A stretch of 64,000 nucleotides of DNA from Flavobacteriales bacterium (GCA_023251095.1 JAHEZL010000018.1:42822-106821), one strand, 5' to 3'; counted from the stretch's first letter, positions 55,001-63,980 are shown. Notes: generated by a model not told the origin, from the letters alone. Numbers and translations: made by a program.

Positions 55001-56509
55001 AAAATAACGGGCACGGGAAGTAAGGTATTTTTGAGCTGCATCATTGTACTGATCCCACTCAATTACACACTGACGGAACATTTGAGCCTGTAGGTTTCTA
55101 TCACCCGAAACCACCGCAGCAGGAGAACTTGTGCCCTGCGCCCAGTTGAGCGGAAAAGCTCCTCCTCCTGTACCATCGGGGTTGTACGACCACTTAACAT
55201 TCGGAGGTCCGCCGTAATCCAAAGTGTTGTGGGTTCTACAGCTATTGTTATAAGGCGCAGCTTCCGGAGCTTTCATAAAAGCGGCCATTCTTAGTGCGGC
55301 ATCTTTTTCATAAGTATTTGATCCGGCAACATACTGATGTGTGGTAGGATCCCAGGTATTGGTTGGCGCACCGTTCCACAAATAATTGAGATGTGTTCTC
55401 CATGACCATCGGTTATCTTCCGAAGCCATAAAGGAAGTAAAGGTTGGAGTTGTTCCTGTAACAGTATATTGTCCGGCCCATGTGATTTTCCCCTGAGCAT
55501 GGGCCTGTCCGACCAGCCAGTCTTCTGAAGCTTCGGCTCTTTTGTATTGATTGATACACCATGCAGATTGCCCTTCAGCAATCAGCATTTCATAAAAACT
55601 TCTGAAATAGGACGGTGCAGCATAATCCACGTAATTCATTTGTGCTCCTGCTTGTCCGGGAACCATCCCTAAATACCCGCCACTGGCCCAATTGGTCGTT
55701 TCACTCCAAGAGTCACCTCCTTTGTGATAACCATCCAATCCGATAATTCCTGTTATGTATTTTGCAATAGGTAATGACGGTGCATATTTCAAAGTATCCA
55801 CCATTGTTTTGATATACTTGATCGCTTCGTTTTTATAAGTCACTGCTGTTCCCGTACAAGGATCAGTACAGATAGTAGCTAAATCGCCCCACTGCTTCCA
55901 CGCCACTAATAATGCCATAGCTAAATCAACGTCTCCATCCATCGCTGAATTTCCTGATAATCCTCCACCAAGAACATCGGTTGATGCACCTAAACTACCT
56001 GCACCGGAAATTCCCGGACTATATGCATAGCCGGGAGAATTTACTGTACAATCAATAAAGCGTTTTGTTTTTTGAAATTGCCTGTCGTGCACCCACATGT
56101 AATACCCGTCGAAAGTGGCCTTATCAGCCATGTAAGCTGCAGCCAACAAGTAATATCCGTCGCCTTCCACACAGGTACAATGTCCAACATCGGCTCCCGA
56201 TGCCACATCATGCGGCATAATATATTTTACTCCGGCAACAGTAACAGGGGCATGAACACCTCCTTTGTTAACGTTGTAAGTCATACTGTTTGTCAAAATA
56301 GTATAAGCATCTCTTACGCGCTGTTCCATCTCGGCATGGGGCATCCCTACTCCGTTTTGTGTTGCCAAAGAAGTTCCGGTAGCATATTCTAAAAACTGCG
56401 GAAAAGGATGATTGGGATTTCCTGAATTGATATTTACGGTAACCTGAGAAAAGGCGGTAGAAATAAAAAACACAAAAAGGACAGTGCTTAACAGTGCTCT
56501 TGAATTCAT
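49049..56509 (-). CDS. giant modular GH8 glucanase with type B T9SS sorting domain
   Basis: 2486 residues from the ATG at 56509 (MNSRALLSTVLFVFFISTAFSQ, signal peptide). Order: GH8 catalytic domain (about 25-560) with the acid Glu115 in CVEGDGYYLL and the Asp191/Asp193 motif AMDGDVDLAMALLVAWKQW; three DUF11-like modules (about 565-1310), two of them with 150-220-residue domains inserted; three nearly identical Ig-like modules (about 1310-1590); eight GGTWSGTGI..FDP modules (about 1590-2225); two PKD modules; and a CHU_C type B sorting domain (about 2390-2486; NAFTPNGDGKNDLF, IFDRWGEVIF). GH8 acts on cellulose, chitosan, lichenan or xylan; cellulose is likely given the neighbours. It should be surface-attached. 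Confidence 0.9.
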   Translation of the reverse strand: MNSRALLSTVLFVFFISTAFSQVTVNINSGNPNHPFPQFLEYATGTSLATQNGVGMPHAEMEQRVRDAYTILTNSMTYNVNKGGVHAPVTVAGVKYIMPHDVASGADVGHCTCVEGDGYYLLAAAYMADKATFDGYYMWVHDRQFQKTKRFIDCTVNSPGYAYSPGISGAGSLGASTDVLGGGLSGNSAMDGDVDLAMALLVAWKQWGDLATICTDPCTGTAVTYKNEAIKYIKTMVDTLKYAPSLPIAKYITGIIGLDGYHKGGDSWSETTNWASGGYLGMVPGQAGAQMNYVDYAAPSYFRSFYEMLIAEGQSAWCINQYKRAEASEDWLVGQAHAQGKITWAGQYTVTGTTPTFTSFMASEDNRWSWRTHLNYLWNGAPTNTWDPTTHQYVAGSNTYEKDAALRMAAFMKAPEAAPYNNSCRTHNTLDYGGPPNVKWSYNPDGTGGGAFPLNWAQGTSSPAAVVSGDRNLQAQMFRQCVIEWDQYNDAAQKYLTSRARYFHEWNRLLGMMVLSGNYHDPLDMAPTANMKVYMAVDKTYASTCDQVTYTISYRNYGKTDAAGVKITDALPAGLTYVSSTKPATVAGGNLTFNLGTVPGFVTGGLAATMDSIKVVCKVTSAATGRLCNQAVITCTNGTGWTSNEFPNNITPIMQRNCVDILSEQPLNITKTASKTTLHPGDTVSYTIVVKNKSVAYLNGGRPGVIVAGAHSGLSASASTLTLKYRIYHGAEEPYINYQNYRVSYYLNKPGPPTWVMATTVNEGSSTAPSATQQTITPGATWNHRFLLTFPNQIATITPFLAFYSGQGRYIHEGALMPQRLVFDVHASSWANFNWTNDWSSESTMNAADGDVYWPIAKDWTDPLLPNQSVLKYHPNNCTNNVTKTITKQLVEEWDGYTWRRIYGDAPVSGRELNNVVVTDILPAGVTFGGYFAGYPSGSLAGGTITWPTIANMKISDSTVYKFWVTVDGACPKADQTYTNIAKANATNECEVSDTAIVTATCLPIIVIPAVTSMKKTANATSYNVGDPITYTIGYKNTHGAVATPLLTSNADWTLRSGGSLMTVAAGKITAISNQSTVMTYKYSHGTNGTLTGTITPTSSATFGVAFRHTGGALANGEYITFKPNSGAGNCEVAFWNGTTLLSKSTVALTLAGGAFTYKIVLVGGTAQVWLNTTVGSPSFSQAGFTVKAGYAGVINGDAAGADTWGSHSLSNYYTALDSGFDVKMVDDLPAEVTFVSATNGGTNVAGTVTYPIIAGPMLANDTITYTWTGTVTSCSGGTITNTAYMKMYGIAPDPGAQNIVTCSGSTPVTVPGVIAANQTICYNAIPAAFTSTTAASGGSGTYTYQWQSSTDSTAWTDIAAATAATYTSTALTTTTWFRRKVTAGGAPVYTLPVKVIVYAQLTGGAVAANQTICYNAIPAAFTSTTLPTGGTGTYTYQWQSSADSAAWSNIVGATAATYTPATALTAKTYYKRVVTSGTCGIANAPVTVNVYADLLAGTVGSAQSICAAKVPAALTQLTAATGATGSYTYQWQTSSDNLAFSNVAGATSSGYAPGAIGATTYFKRQVTSGTCGTVGSSSVKITVLPSDSAKILPAGPFCTSDPITFIQLTGGSTSGGTWSGSGIANTASGTFDPSGLLLGTYKVKYVTAGACPETDSINILISNGITFTVTSTKSTYCHNASVDTIEVNTPGGIFWTTSGKGMTDVNFGYYNAKLANVGIDTIWYGKAGQCGDTAFKAITITAIDTAKITTGQIYCQSQGNVTLAKELVSNAGTWSGTGIVSGAAGTFDPSIGQGAYLITYLTSGACPVQDTATVKVVGQKIADILTADTTMCKNATAKQVRLSTNSTTGGTWLSAPTPGLVSGTGVFDPVVSGVGIFKVYYVVPGATLGCSAADSVLITVSAIDTAKITLGQGPFCLSDPVQTLQKEVVSSAGIWSGAGIVSGAAGTFNPATALVGPHLITYKTSGACWVQDTMTINVVNQMVADITKTSVSLCEDTSLYQIQLSGLTTPGGTWTSVPAGVVNGTGKFDPSLATAGTTYKVLYSVSGATPTCSAKDSIDITVVAREEAAITSVVDSLCTNAIALQLTSLNSGGTWSGTGVNASGLFDPAIATAGGPYSVKYKITGATGTCPDEDTIMITVIAPKVATIQAAGPFCENLPKQQLVPNVTGGTFSGTGVTAGGLFDPSAAGQGLHWIKYTQNGLCPSADSIQIQVDSLPHAVIVPDVLGGCVPVTINFGDSSTANVATAHWDFGDGSTADLTTADASISHQFTKAGNNIPVTLSIVFLNGCADNTSTTVTVSQVPSADFIFDPKPASSLDPLITFTNKSTNASTYHWDFGVLGLPDISVNEDEAVWFNTPDGDTLPVTLIAKNAVCADTIVKDVYIKGEFTLYVPNAFTPNGDGKNDLFYPGGRNHQCSTCTNYEFMIFDRWGEVIFKSTTVDEPWNGRRANNMREAEIDVYVWRLSYTNSFTGKPGTQIGRVTLLR
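51755..52585 (-). repeat. three tandem ~280-bp repeats inside the GH8 gene
   Basis: Three in-frame copies with a period of about 276-280 bp encode Ig-like modules that start QTICYNAIPAAFTS (or QSICAAKVPAALTQ) and contain YTYQWQSS. The shared stretch TGCCATTGATAAGTAT recurs at about 51911, 52191 and 52467. Copies two and three (upstream end) are closest in sequence, suggesting recent duplication and possible length variation by recombination. Confidence 0.7.
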
Positions 56510-56914
56510 ATTGAAAGTAAAGTAGTACATGCGTATTGTTTTATCTTACGTTGATTGGGTTGGCTAGGTTAGGGTAAAAGTGAAATCGACAGTTATTTCC
56601 GGAAACAGCTGATTTCATCATAGTTTTATGATGACTAAAAAATGAAAAAAGAATGTTTTTACTGTGCATTGCCGGTGACTTGAAGATTAATTAACTGACA
56701 GTTTTATTTTGTCATTTAGTTAATGCTAGTCCCCCCCGGAACAAAAATCGAAGTACTCTGTTGTAAACCTAAAACAATTTAGGAATCGAAAAGTTACAGA
56801 GGAAATCTGAATTAAAAAAAATCATTTTTCAACTTCCAATCTATCCATCTGTTACCTTTTTGTTTTTTGTCATTGTAAGTATGTAGTCGGTCGGTATAAC
56901 TAAACTCATATCTT
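56510..56914. other. divergent intergenic region with inverted repeats and a C7 tract
   Basis: 405 bp between the GH8 gene and the divergent coiled-coil protein gene. A perfect inverted repeat TCATCATA-GTTT-TATGATGA lies at 56615-56634. A second pair ATTAACTGAC / GTC-AGTTAAT (with a small bulge) lies at 56690-56724. Seven consecutive Cs follow at 56731-56737. No exact TAnnTTTG was found for either gene; TACCTTTT near 56858 is the closest on the plus strand. The repeats are candidates for regulator binding sites. Confidence 0.4.
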
Positions 56915-58582
56915 ATGGAAGCAAAAAACTTTTTCTCTTCATTTCCGCTATTGTTTCTCCTGTCCTTTAACACTAGCGTTTGCGACGCACAAGACAATTG
57001 GATTGTATTGGAATACGCCAACGCCGGCGACAGTCTCTCAGAAGAAATAAAAAACAAAGCCTATCTGGAATACATGAAATGCAAAGAAGGAAACTGGCTG
57101 TATTTTCAATTTAAAAATGTAAACAACATCACTGAAAGCAATTATGCCGACTCCAAAAAAATGTGCCTCAAATTATCCGATTTATTTACCGGAAAAGGTT
57201 TAGCCAAAGAAGATGTACTCACCCGATATTCTACAGTAGCGCATTTGGTGGTTTATAAAAAGCCCGGCATTATAAAAAACGCCAACTTTGTTTCGTTGCC
57301 CAAAGAATGGAAGCAGACTTTTGTGATTAACAACAAATATGGCGGCGTTTGCGAGACAAAATTCGGACACGTTGTTGTTTTTGAACCCTACTCTTTTGAA
57401 ACCATTAAAGGTGATAGCGTGTCGATAGAAGTATATGAAATCGACTCCAAGAAAAAATTCATCCAGTCGGGATACACCGCCACCAGCGGAGAAAAAATGT
57501 TAGAATCCAACGGAATGTTCAAACTCACTGCTCTGCAGGGCGATCAGCAGATCGCTGTTAAAAGTGGTTCGGAAGCACAAATCCTATATAAAACAGAAGA
57601 CTTCGAAAACCCCGAACAACGCTCCACCTACTCTACTTTTTATGGAACTGAAAAGAAAAATAAAATCGACTGGAAACTCAACGCAAACCAAAAAATTTCA
57701 AATACTCCGAAAAAAGAGGAAGTGGTGAAACTCCCTAAAAACGGAGTGCGCATGAAATCTACCAGTACTTATTCCATGACTGAAATTCATTATGTTCAAC
57801 TGTGCCGAAAAATAGCTTTACTGGAACCGGGCGTTGCCGCATCAATGAGCGGCTGTCAGTTAAACCAAACAGATTATGATTTTCTGGTTTCCAAATACGG
57901 TGCATTCACTTATAAAGCCGACAAAGACTTACCTGAAATTAAAAGCTATCAGCAATATCTGGAATTATCGAAAAGTGAACCCGAATGGATTTTTATCGGC
58001 TTAACCAATCAGCAAAAAGAAAACTTAAAAAAGGATGAAACAGCAAAACGCATAAAAGACGAAGCGAAAAGAGTTGCCGAAGAAAAGGCACAAAAGGAAA
58101 GAGAAATTGCCGAAGAAAAAGCCCGAAAAATAAGAGAACTGGCAGAAGAAAAAGAAAGAAAAGAAAAAGAACTGGCTGCCGCAAAAGCACAAGCGATAAT
58201 CGACAAACACCCCATCAGCTTAAAAATAAATCAGCTGGGGAACATCAACTGCGATCGCTTTTATGATGTAAAAGAAAAAACCGATATCATCGTAAAACTC
58301 AGTGAAAACGAGTACGATCAAATCAGAGTGTATGCCATTTTTAGCGATATCAAATCGGTGATCAACGGCTCGTACTTGCCCAACGACAAGGGAAACATTA
58401 CTTTCTGTAATTTGCCTCAAGGTAAAAATGTAATTTATCTGGCGGCTATTTTCAAAGGTAATGAAGTGAAAATGGCTTACATCAGTAAACCAATACTGGT
58501 GAAAGATGTAGTGAACTTATCGCTAAAAAGCTACACTACTCAGCAGTATGATAAAATCCTGGGAGATTTGATCCCGAATTAA
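56915..58582 (+). CDS. exported coiled-coil protein of unknown function
   Basis: 555 residues. A signal peptide (about 1-24; LLFLLSFNTSVCDAQ) is followed by a mixed alpha/beta region (25-360) with no family I recognise. Then comes a strongly charged coiled coil of about 65 residues (about 365-430, Glu/Lys/Arg/Ala heptads such as EREIAEEKARKIRELAEEKER) and a C-terminal beta-rich region (about 435-530; KINQLGNINCDRFYDVKEKTDIIVKL). The coiled coil resembles those in TolA-type or peptidoglycan-associated proteins, which is only a likeness. It is divergent from the GH8 gene and 37 bp before a lipoprotein gene. Confidence 0.75.
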   Translation: MEAKNFFSSFPLLFLLSFNTSVCDAQDNWIVLEYANAGDSLSEEIKNKAYLEYMKCKEGNWLYFQFKNVNNITESNYADSKKMCLKLSDLFTGKGLAKEDVLTRYSTVAHLVVYKKPGIIKNANFVSLPKEWKQTFVINNKYGGVCETKFGHVVVFEPYSFETIKGDSVSIEVYEIDSKKKFIQSGYTATSGEKMLESNGMFKLTALQGDQQIAVKSGSEAQILYKTEDFENPEQRSTYSTFYGTEKKNKIDWKLNANQKISNTPKKEEVVKLPKNGVRMKSTSTYSMTEIHYVQLCRKIALLEPGVAASMSGCQLNQTDYDFLVSKYGAFTYKADKDLPEIKSYQQYLELSKSEPEWIFIGLTNQQKENLKKDETAKRIKDEAKRVAEEKAQKEREIAEEKARKIRELAEEKERKEKELAAAKAQAIIDKHPISLKINQLGNINCDRFYDVKEKTDIIVKLSENEYDQIRVYAIFSDIKSVINGSYLPNDKGNITFCNLPQGKNVIYLAAIFKGNEVKMAYISKPILVKDVVNLSLKSYTTQQYDKILGDLIPN

Positions 58583-58585
58583 ATA

Positions 58586-58610
58586 AGAGTTTTATCTTCA
58601 CCAAAACTCT
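58586..58610. other. hairpin between the coiled-coil and lipoprotein genes
   Basis: Perfect 8-bp arms AGAGTTTT / AAAACTCT with a 9-nt loop and no T-run. It may cause partial termination or stabilise the RNA end. Confidence 0.4.
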
Positions 58611-58619
58611 ACTACTATC

Positions 58620-59027
58620 ATGGTGAAAAACTTTGTTTTCTTTTCTCTGCTATCATTGGTGCTGATTTTACCGGCTTGCAAAAAAGCCACTAATGAAAGC
58701 ACATTGAGCAATAAAAATGTAACGTTAAGCAATGCTACAGATGCGTTTTCTTTTAGCGGAAATGATTTTGTGAAAGAATCGGGACACGTGGATTACACAT
58801 GGAAATGCACCAAAACAAATGTTCAGGTAAGCTCATCTGTTTTAAAAACTGGTGGCGACGGAACGGTAATCATTAAAGACCCGAGCGGCACCAGTGTATT
58901 GAACAAAAAGATTTCTGAAATGCCTGCTTCTTCTGTTTTTACCAATGTAATGGCAGGAGACTGGGAAATTCAAATTACCTTCAATAGTTATGATGGTAAG
59001 CAAACACTGACTTTACAAGGCTATTAA
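58620..59027 (+). CDS. small predicted lipoprotein
   Basis: 135 residues with a lipoprotein signal and lipobox LPAC (Cys20), followed by KKATNES, a polar linker, and a beta-rich domain of about 90 residues (AFSFSGNDFVKESGHVDYTWKC to YDGKQTLTLQGY). The end resembles a small beta-sandwich of the type seen in prealbumin-like or C2-like lipoproteins; no family assigned. It follows the coiled-coil protein gene by 37 bp, possibly co-transcribed, and ends at a bidirectional terminator. Confidence 0.7.
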   Translation: MVKNFVFFSLLSLVLILPACKKATNESTLSNKNVTLSNATDAFSFSGNDFVKESGHVDYTWKCTKTNVQVSSSVLKTGGDGTVIIKDPSGTSVLNKKISEMPASSVFTNVMAGDWEIQITFNSYDGKQTLTLQGY

Positions 59028-59030
59028 AAT

Positions 59031-59064
59031 AAAACGGTTATCAGCTTTTGCCGATAACCGTTTT
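59031..59064. terminator. bidirectional intrinsic terminator
   Basis: Perfect 12-bp arms AAAACGGTTATC / GATAACCGTTTT with a 10-nt loop. It sits between the convergent lipoprotein and GH5 genes, with A and T ends suiting both strands. Confidence 0.9.
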
Positions 59065-59070
59065 CATGAA

Positions 59071-60906
59071 TTACTCTTTTATTATTCTTTGTAAAACTCG
59101 TCCCGAATTTCCGCTAACACTTATTAAATACATTCCCGGTTCACAAGAAGTAAGATCTACTTCCGTTTTATCTTTCATATTTCCGCTGAGCACTACCCTT
59201 CCCTGCAAATCAAATAATTTAAATTCAGATGCACCGGCATACTCCAATGTAAAGTGATTTTGAACGGGATTCGGATAAACAAAAAGATCAGCAGAATTCA
59301 ATTCATTCATGCCCGCAGGAATAGAAAGTACATCTTCCAGCACTGCGGTACCAAACAAAGATGGATTTTGCCAGGAAAGATCTGTGGTTGAAGTCCAACC
59401 CAATTTACCGTCGCGTGTTCCTCCGTCATCATCGTCATTTACGTGAAAATCAAATCCCAGCAATTGTCCAACAACGGGCGATCCCTGCAAAGTCGACCAT
59501 GGAATTCTACTTTCAAAAATATAGCCTCCTGTTTGCGCTATCATGCTGTAAGAAATATTTGTTGTTGCTCTTCCGCTAGGATTAACGCCAATAGTAACGC
59601 CATCGTTCCAGCCGAAACTATAACTAACATCGTTGGCTGCGTAGGTAGTTGCTTTGTCGTTGTTAATGTCGATGAACACTTCTACAGCATCGTCGTCGTA
59701 GGTATTCTGACTGTCGTTCATCTTGGTGTCATCTTTTACATCTCCTAAAACATAGAGGTAATTATTGTCCCACAACGCTTTGAAAGATCCTGATAAATCA
59801 GCTGTACTAGAAACTGCCCCCACCAATAAATTATTAAATGATTTAGGCAAAACACTAGCATTGGTCCAAATAGCATCCACTGTTCCGTCGATAACAACAG
59901 CTGTTGGCGTTTTATAAATTTTATAATTTGAAGATATCTGACATTTACTTTTGTAATAATTGCGCACCAAAGTTCCTGAAGTAGTCAGATCACTGCTGCT
60001 CCAGCTTCCGTTACTGTTCGAATTGGCTTTTAATGCCGACGCAGCTTCTGCTTTATCGCTTACCGCCCAATTGCAATAAGAGATTTTATTATTGTCGAGA
60101 TAAGTCCACCATGTATTGCTTTCCGCAGCATTTACAGTACCGTCGCCACTGGCATCACAAGTACCATATTCTGTAACAAAAACAGCAACGTTTTTATTCA
60201 AAGCTGTGGTACAATAATCCCGCAGCGACTGCCCATGACTGTTTGCGTAGTAATGCAAAGTATACGCAATGTTAGTTCCCGCAACTGGATTGTTTGCCGC
60301 CTCATCCACTCTTTGCGACCACAACCGTGTACCGCAAACAATGATATTATCGGAATCAATGGCCCTAATGGTTTGCACTAGTTCAGTATGATAAGGCTTA
60401 ATAACATTTGCCCACGACACATCCAGCGGCTCGTTCCATATTTCATAAATGATATTGGGTTGATTGCCATATTTAGTGGCTACTTCGGCAAAAAATGTTT
60501 TTGCTTCGGTTTTATACAATGGAGCATCGTGCACATGGAAATCTACCAATACATAAATGCCATTGGCAATAGCAGCATCAATCACAGTAAACACTTTATC
60601 TTTTTCGGAAGTACTGGTAGCATAACCTCCGTTGTCAACGGCCATTGCGGTTCTCACAATATCCACACACCAATCGTCTTTCAACCATTTCACCACAGAG
60701 GCGTTATAATATTTACCTATCCACTGACTCCAGAAAAACGACATTCCCCTTAATTGAACAGGAGTATTATTGGCGCTTAAAATTTTGTTTCCACTTACTT
60801 TTAATTGACCGTAGAGCTCAACAGGGGTTTGAGCACTCACTAAATTTCCAAGACATAAAACTACAAGCAATAGTTTTACACCCCATTGTAAAGGGTAGTT
60901 TTTCAT
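59071..60906 (-). CDS. secreted GH5 endoglucanase with CBM9-like module and type A T9SS sorting domain
   Basis: 611 residues. A signal peptide (about 1-25, ending LVSAQ) precedes the GH5 retaining cellulase domain (about 30-325): acid/base Glu159 in IIYEIWNEP, nucleophile Glu246 in FVTEYGTC, and the VDFHVHD and YTLHYYANSHG loops place it in the GH5_2-like cellulase group. A CBM9/DOMON-like beta-sandwich (about 335-525; VVIDGTVDAIWTNA, FKALWDNNYLYVLGDVKDD, FGWNDGV) follows, then the sorting domain (about 535-611; VYPNPVQNHFTLEYA). Expected to cut beta-1,4-glucan at the cell surface. It is monocistronic, convergent with the lipoprotein gene. Confidence 0.93.
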   Translation of the reverse strand: MKNYPLQWGVKLLLVVLCLGNLVSAQTPVELYGQLKVSGNKILSANNTPVQLRGMSFFWSQWIGKYYNASVVKWLKDDWCVDIVRTAMAVDNGGYATSTSEKDKVFTVIDAAIANGIYVLVDFHVHDAPLYKTEAKTFFAEVATKYGNQPNIIYEIWNEPLDVSWANVIKPYHTELVQTIRAIDSDNIIVCGTRLWSQRVDEAANNPVAGTNIAYTLHYYANSHGQSLRDYCTTALNKNVAVFVTEYGTCDASGDGTVNAAESNTWWTYLDNNKISYCNWAVSDKAEAASALKANSNSNGSWSSSDLTTSGTLVRNYYKSKCQISSNYKIYKTPTAVVIDGTVDAIWTNASVLPKSFNNLLVGAVSSTADLSGSFKALWDNNYLYVLGDVKDDTKMNDSQNTYDDDAVEVFIDINNDKATTYAANDVSYSFGWNDGVTIGVNPSGRATTNISYSMIAQTGGYIFESRIPWSTLQGSPVVGQLLGFDFHVNDDDDGGTRDGKLGWTSTTDLSWQNPSLFGTAVLEDVLSIPAGMNELNSADLFVYPNPVQNHFTLEYAGASEFKLFDLQGRVVLSGNMKDKTEVDLTSCEPGMYLISVSGNSGRVLQRIIKE

Positions 60907-61208
60907 AGGTAAAAGCTGTTTAGGTTAAATTTGCTTTGGGTTTAAAGGTCATTGCAGTGTCCCCACAGCAGGCAATGAATGTTTTAAAGTTTAAGTTTTA
61001 AAATCCCCTTCTTTTTAAAAGATAGAAATTATATTCCGATTTTACAAAAGAATTTTTGTCCATGAGCTATCCTTAATGACATTTTCAACACTTGTTTTTT
61101 AAGCTATAAGTCTTTATGGCATTGAAGTGACGAAGATCAGGTCACATTGTCGCAAAAATCATGGTGGAACATAAATTGACTAAGTAAATTCGAATTAAAA
61201 TACAGCAT
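60907..61208. other. divergent intergenic region between the GH5 gene and clpB
   Basis: 302 bp, AT-rich. An inverted repeat GTGAC-N9-GTCAC at 61127-61145 lies about 65 bp before the clpB start and could be a regulator site. No CIRCE element and no exact TAnnTTTG was found. No small gene is evident. Confidence 0.35.
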
Positions 61209-63866
61209 ATGAATTTCAATAATTTTACAATAAAGGCTCAGGAAGCCATTCAACGAGCTCAGCAAATTGCTATGGAAAAAGGAAACCAGGCAATTGAAAA
61301 CGGACACATCATAAAAGGCATCTTTGAAGTAGATGAAAATGTTACTCCCTTCTTATTTAAAAAACTAGGGATCAACGATGCTATTATTAAACAAGCTTTG
61401 GATAAAATCATTGATTCTTATCCTAAAGTTTCGGGCGGTACACAAACCATCGGGCGCTTTGCCAATGAAGCTTTGTCAAAGGCACAAAGTCTGATCAAAG
61501 AATTTAAAGACGATTATGTTTCTATCGAACATCTTTTACTGGGAATTATTTCCACTAAAGACGGAGCCGCTCAGTTACTAAAAGACATGGGCGTGAAAGA
61601 GAGTGAATTGAAACAAGCCATTCTGGAATTGCGCAAAGGTGAAAGAGTGACTTCTCAAAGTCAGGAAGAAACCTATAATTCTTTAAATAAATACGCCAAA
61701 AATTTAAATCAGTTAGCCAAGGAAGGCAAGCTGGATCCTGTGATTGGTCGCGATGATGAAATACGCAGAGTATTGCAGATTTTATCGCGAAGAACTAAAA
61801 ACAACCCTATTCTTATAGGTGAACCCGGCGTTGGTAAAACCGCCATTGCCGAAGGAATTGCCCACCGTATCATCAACGGAGATGTTCCTGAAAACTTAAA
61901 AGACAAAACTTTGTATTCACTCGATATGGGTTCCCTCATCGCCGGAGCAAAATACAAAGGTGAGTTTGAGGAAAGACTGAAAGCAGTGGTAAAAGAAGTG
62001 ACTTCTGCCGAAGGACAAATCATTTTATTTATTGATGAAATCCATACCCTCGTTGGTGCCGGCGGCGGCGGCGAAGGCGCGATGGATGCTGCCAATATTT
62101 TAAAACCGGCTTTGGCCCGCGGTGAATTGCGCGCCATTGGTGCCACTACCCTAAACGAGTATCAAAAATATTTTGAAAAAGACAAAGCGCTCGAACGTCG
62201 TTTTCAAAAAGTAAACGTGGATGAACCTTCTACTGAAGATGCCATTTCTATTTTACGCGGATTGAAAGAACGCTATGAAAATCACCATAAAGTTCAAATT
62301 AAGGATGAGGCCATCATCGCCGCAGTGGAACTGTCGCAACGCTATATCACCGATCGTTTTTTACCCGACAAAGCCATCGACTTAATTGACGAAGCGGCTT
62401 CCAAACTGCGCATGGAAATCAATTCCAAACCGGAAGAACTCGATGAGCTGGAAAGAAAAATCATGCAATTGGAAATTGAACGGGAAGCCATCAAACGCGA
62501 AGGCGACGAAGCAAAATCCGCCCGTCTCTCCGAAGAATTAGCCAATCTCAGCGAACAAAGAAATGGCTTGAAAGCCAAATGGGAATCTGAAAAAAGTGTT
62601 GTGGATACCATTCAAAAAGCCAAAGAAAATATTGAACATTTAAAACATGAAGCCGAACAGGCCGAACGCTCAGGAAACTATGAACTGGTAGCCGAATTGC
62701 GCTACGGACGTATCAAAGAAGCTGAAGCGGAACTGGAAGCCGGAAAGAAAAAACTGATTGAACTGCAGGTGTCTTCCAAAATGATTAAAGAGGAAGTGGA
62801 TAGCGAGGAAATTGCTGATGTAGTGAGTAAATGGACGGGGATTCCTATCCAGAAAATGATAGAAAGTGAAGTTCAAAAATTACTGAAACTGGAAGATGAA
62901 TTGCATAAAACTGTTATCGGACAAGAGGAAGCCATTCAGGCCATTGCTGATGCCGTTCGCAGAAATCGCGCAGGTTTACAGGATGTAAACCGACCTATTG
63001 GATCTTTTATTTTCCTTGGAACAACCGGTGTTGGTAAAACCGAATTGGCCAAAGCTTTGTCGGATTATTTATTCAACGACCGCAACGCGATGGTGCGCAT
63101 CGACATGAGCGAATACCAGGAAAAACATGCTGTATCACGCCTCGTTGGTGCTCCTCCGGGATATGTGGGTTACGAAGAAGGCGGTCAGCTGACTGAAGCT
63201 GTTCGCAGAAAACCATACTCTGTTGTGCTACTCGATGAGATTGAAAAAGCACATCCCGATGTTTTTAATATTCTTTTGCAGGTTTTGGACGACGGACGAT
63301 TAACCGATAATAAAGGGCGCGTGGTGAATTTTAAAAATACCATCATCATCATGACTTCCAACTTAGGAGCTCATATTATTCAGGCAAATTTTGCCGATCT
63401 CAAAAACAAAAAGTTGGATAAGGTGATGGAACAAACCAAAACAGAGGTTTTTGAAATGCTGCGACAAACCATCCGTCCCGAGTTTTTGAACCGTATCGAC
63501 GAAACCATTTTATTTGCTCCGCTCAGCAGAGAAAACATTCATGGCATTGTTAAAATTCAGCTGCGTCAACTGGAAGAAAGATTGGCTCATCAGGGAATTA
63601 CCATGGAAGCAAGCGAGTTTGCTTTGGATGCTCTTTCTGAAAAAGGCTATGATCCTCAGTTTGGTGCACGGCCGCTGAAAAGAGTCATTCAAAGAGATGT
63701 GTTGAATGAACTGTCGAAAGAAATTTTGAGAGGCAACATCAATCCGCATTCACATATTCTGCTGGATATTTTCGACGATAAGTTTGTTTTCAGAAACAAG
63801 GATCTGGAAAAATTGCATGAGCTGGTGGGAGAAGAAGCTGAACCAAAAAAAAAGAAGAAGGTTTAA
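61209..63866 (+). CDS. clpB: ATP-dependent disaggregase ClpB
   Basis: 885 residues, hexameric AAA+ chaperone that works with DnaK to pull proteins from aggregates. Layout: N-terminal Clp repeat domain (1-145), NBD1 with Walker A GEPGVGKT at 204-211 and [15 protein letters not shown], the long coiled-coil middle domain (about 400-530, many Glu/Lys heptads) that separates ClpB from ClpA/ClpC, NBD2 with GTTGVGKT at 604-611, and a C-terminal domain followed by a lysine-rich tail ([10 protein letters not shown]). There is no ClpP loop sequence that I recognise. Monocistronic. Confidence 0.96.
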   Translation: MNFNNFTIKAQEAIQRAQQIAMEKGNQAIENGHIIKGIFEVDENVTPFLFKKLGINDAIIKQALDKIIDSYPKVSGGTQTIGRFANEALSKAQSLIKEFKDDYVSIEHLLLGIISTKDGAAQLLKDMGVKESELKQAILELRKGERVTSQSQEETYNSLNKYAKNLNQLAKEGKLDPVIGRDDEIRRVLQILSRRTKNNPILIGEPGVGKTAIAEGIAHRIINGDVPENLKDKTLYSLDMGSLIAGAKYKGEFEERLKAVVKEVTSAEGQIILFIDEIHTLVGAGGGGEGAMDAANILKPALARGELRAIGATTLNEYQKYFEKDKALERRFQKVNVDEPSTEDAISILRGLKERYENHHKVQIKDEAIIAAVELSQRYITDRFLPDKAIDLIDEAASKLRMEINSKPEELDELERKIMQLEIEREAIKREGDEAKSARLSEELANLSEQRNGLKAKWESEKSVVDTIQKAKENIEHLKHEAEQAERSGNYELVAELRYGRIKEAEAELEAGKKKLIELQVSSKMIKEEVDSEEIADVVSKWTGIPIQKMIESEVQKLLKLEDELHKTVIGQEEAIQAIADAVRRNRAGLQDVNRPIGSFIFLGTTGVGKTELAKALSDYLFNDRNAMVRIDMSEYQEKHAVSRLVGAPPGYVGYEEGGQLTEAVRRKPYSVVLLDEIEKAHPDVFNILLQVLDDGRLTDNKGRVVNFKNTIIIMTSNLGAHIIQANFADLKNKKLDKVMEQTKTEVFEMLRQTIRPEFLNRIDETILFAPLSRENIHGIVKIQLRQLEERLAHQGITMEASEFALDALSEKGYDPQFGARPLKRVIQRDVLNELSKEILRGNINPHSHILLDIFDDKFVFRNKDLEKLHELVGEEAEPKKKKKV

Positions 63867-63980
63867 AATATCCACTCCAAACGTCATCCTATGTTTGTGC
63901 AAACGAATAAAAATTGATTTGTTCGTAGAATAAACAGAAGGAAAAAGAGAAAGGAGCAAAACAATCAATCGTCATAAGGC

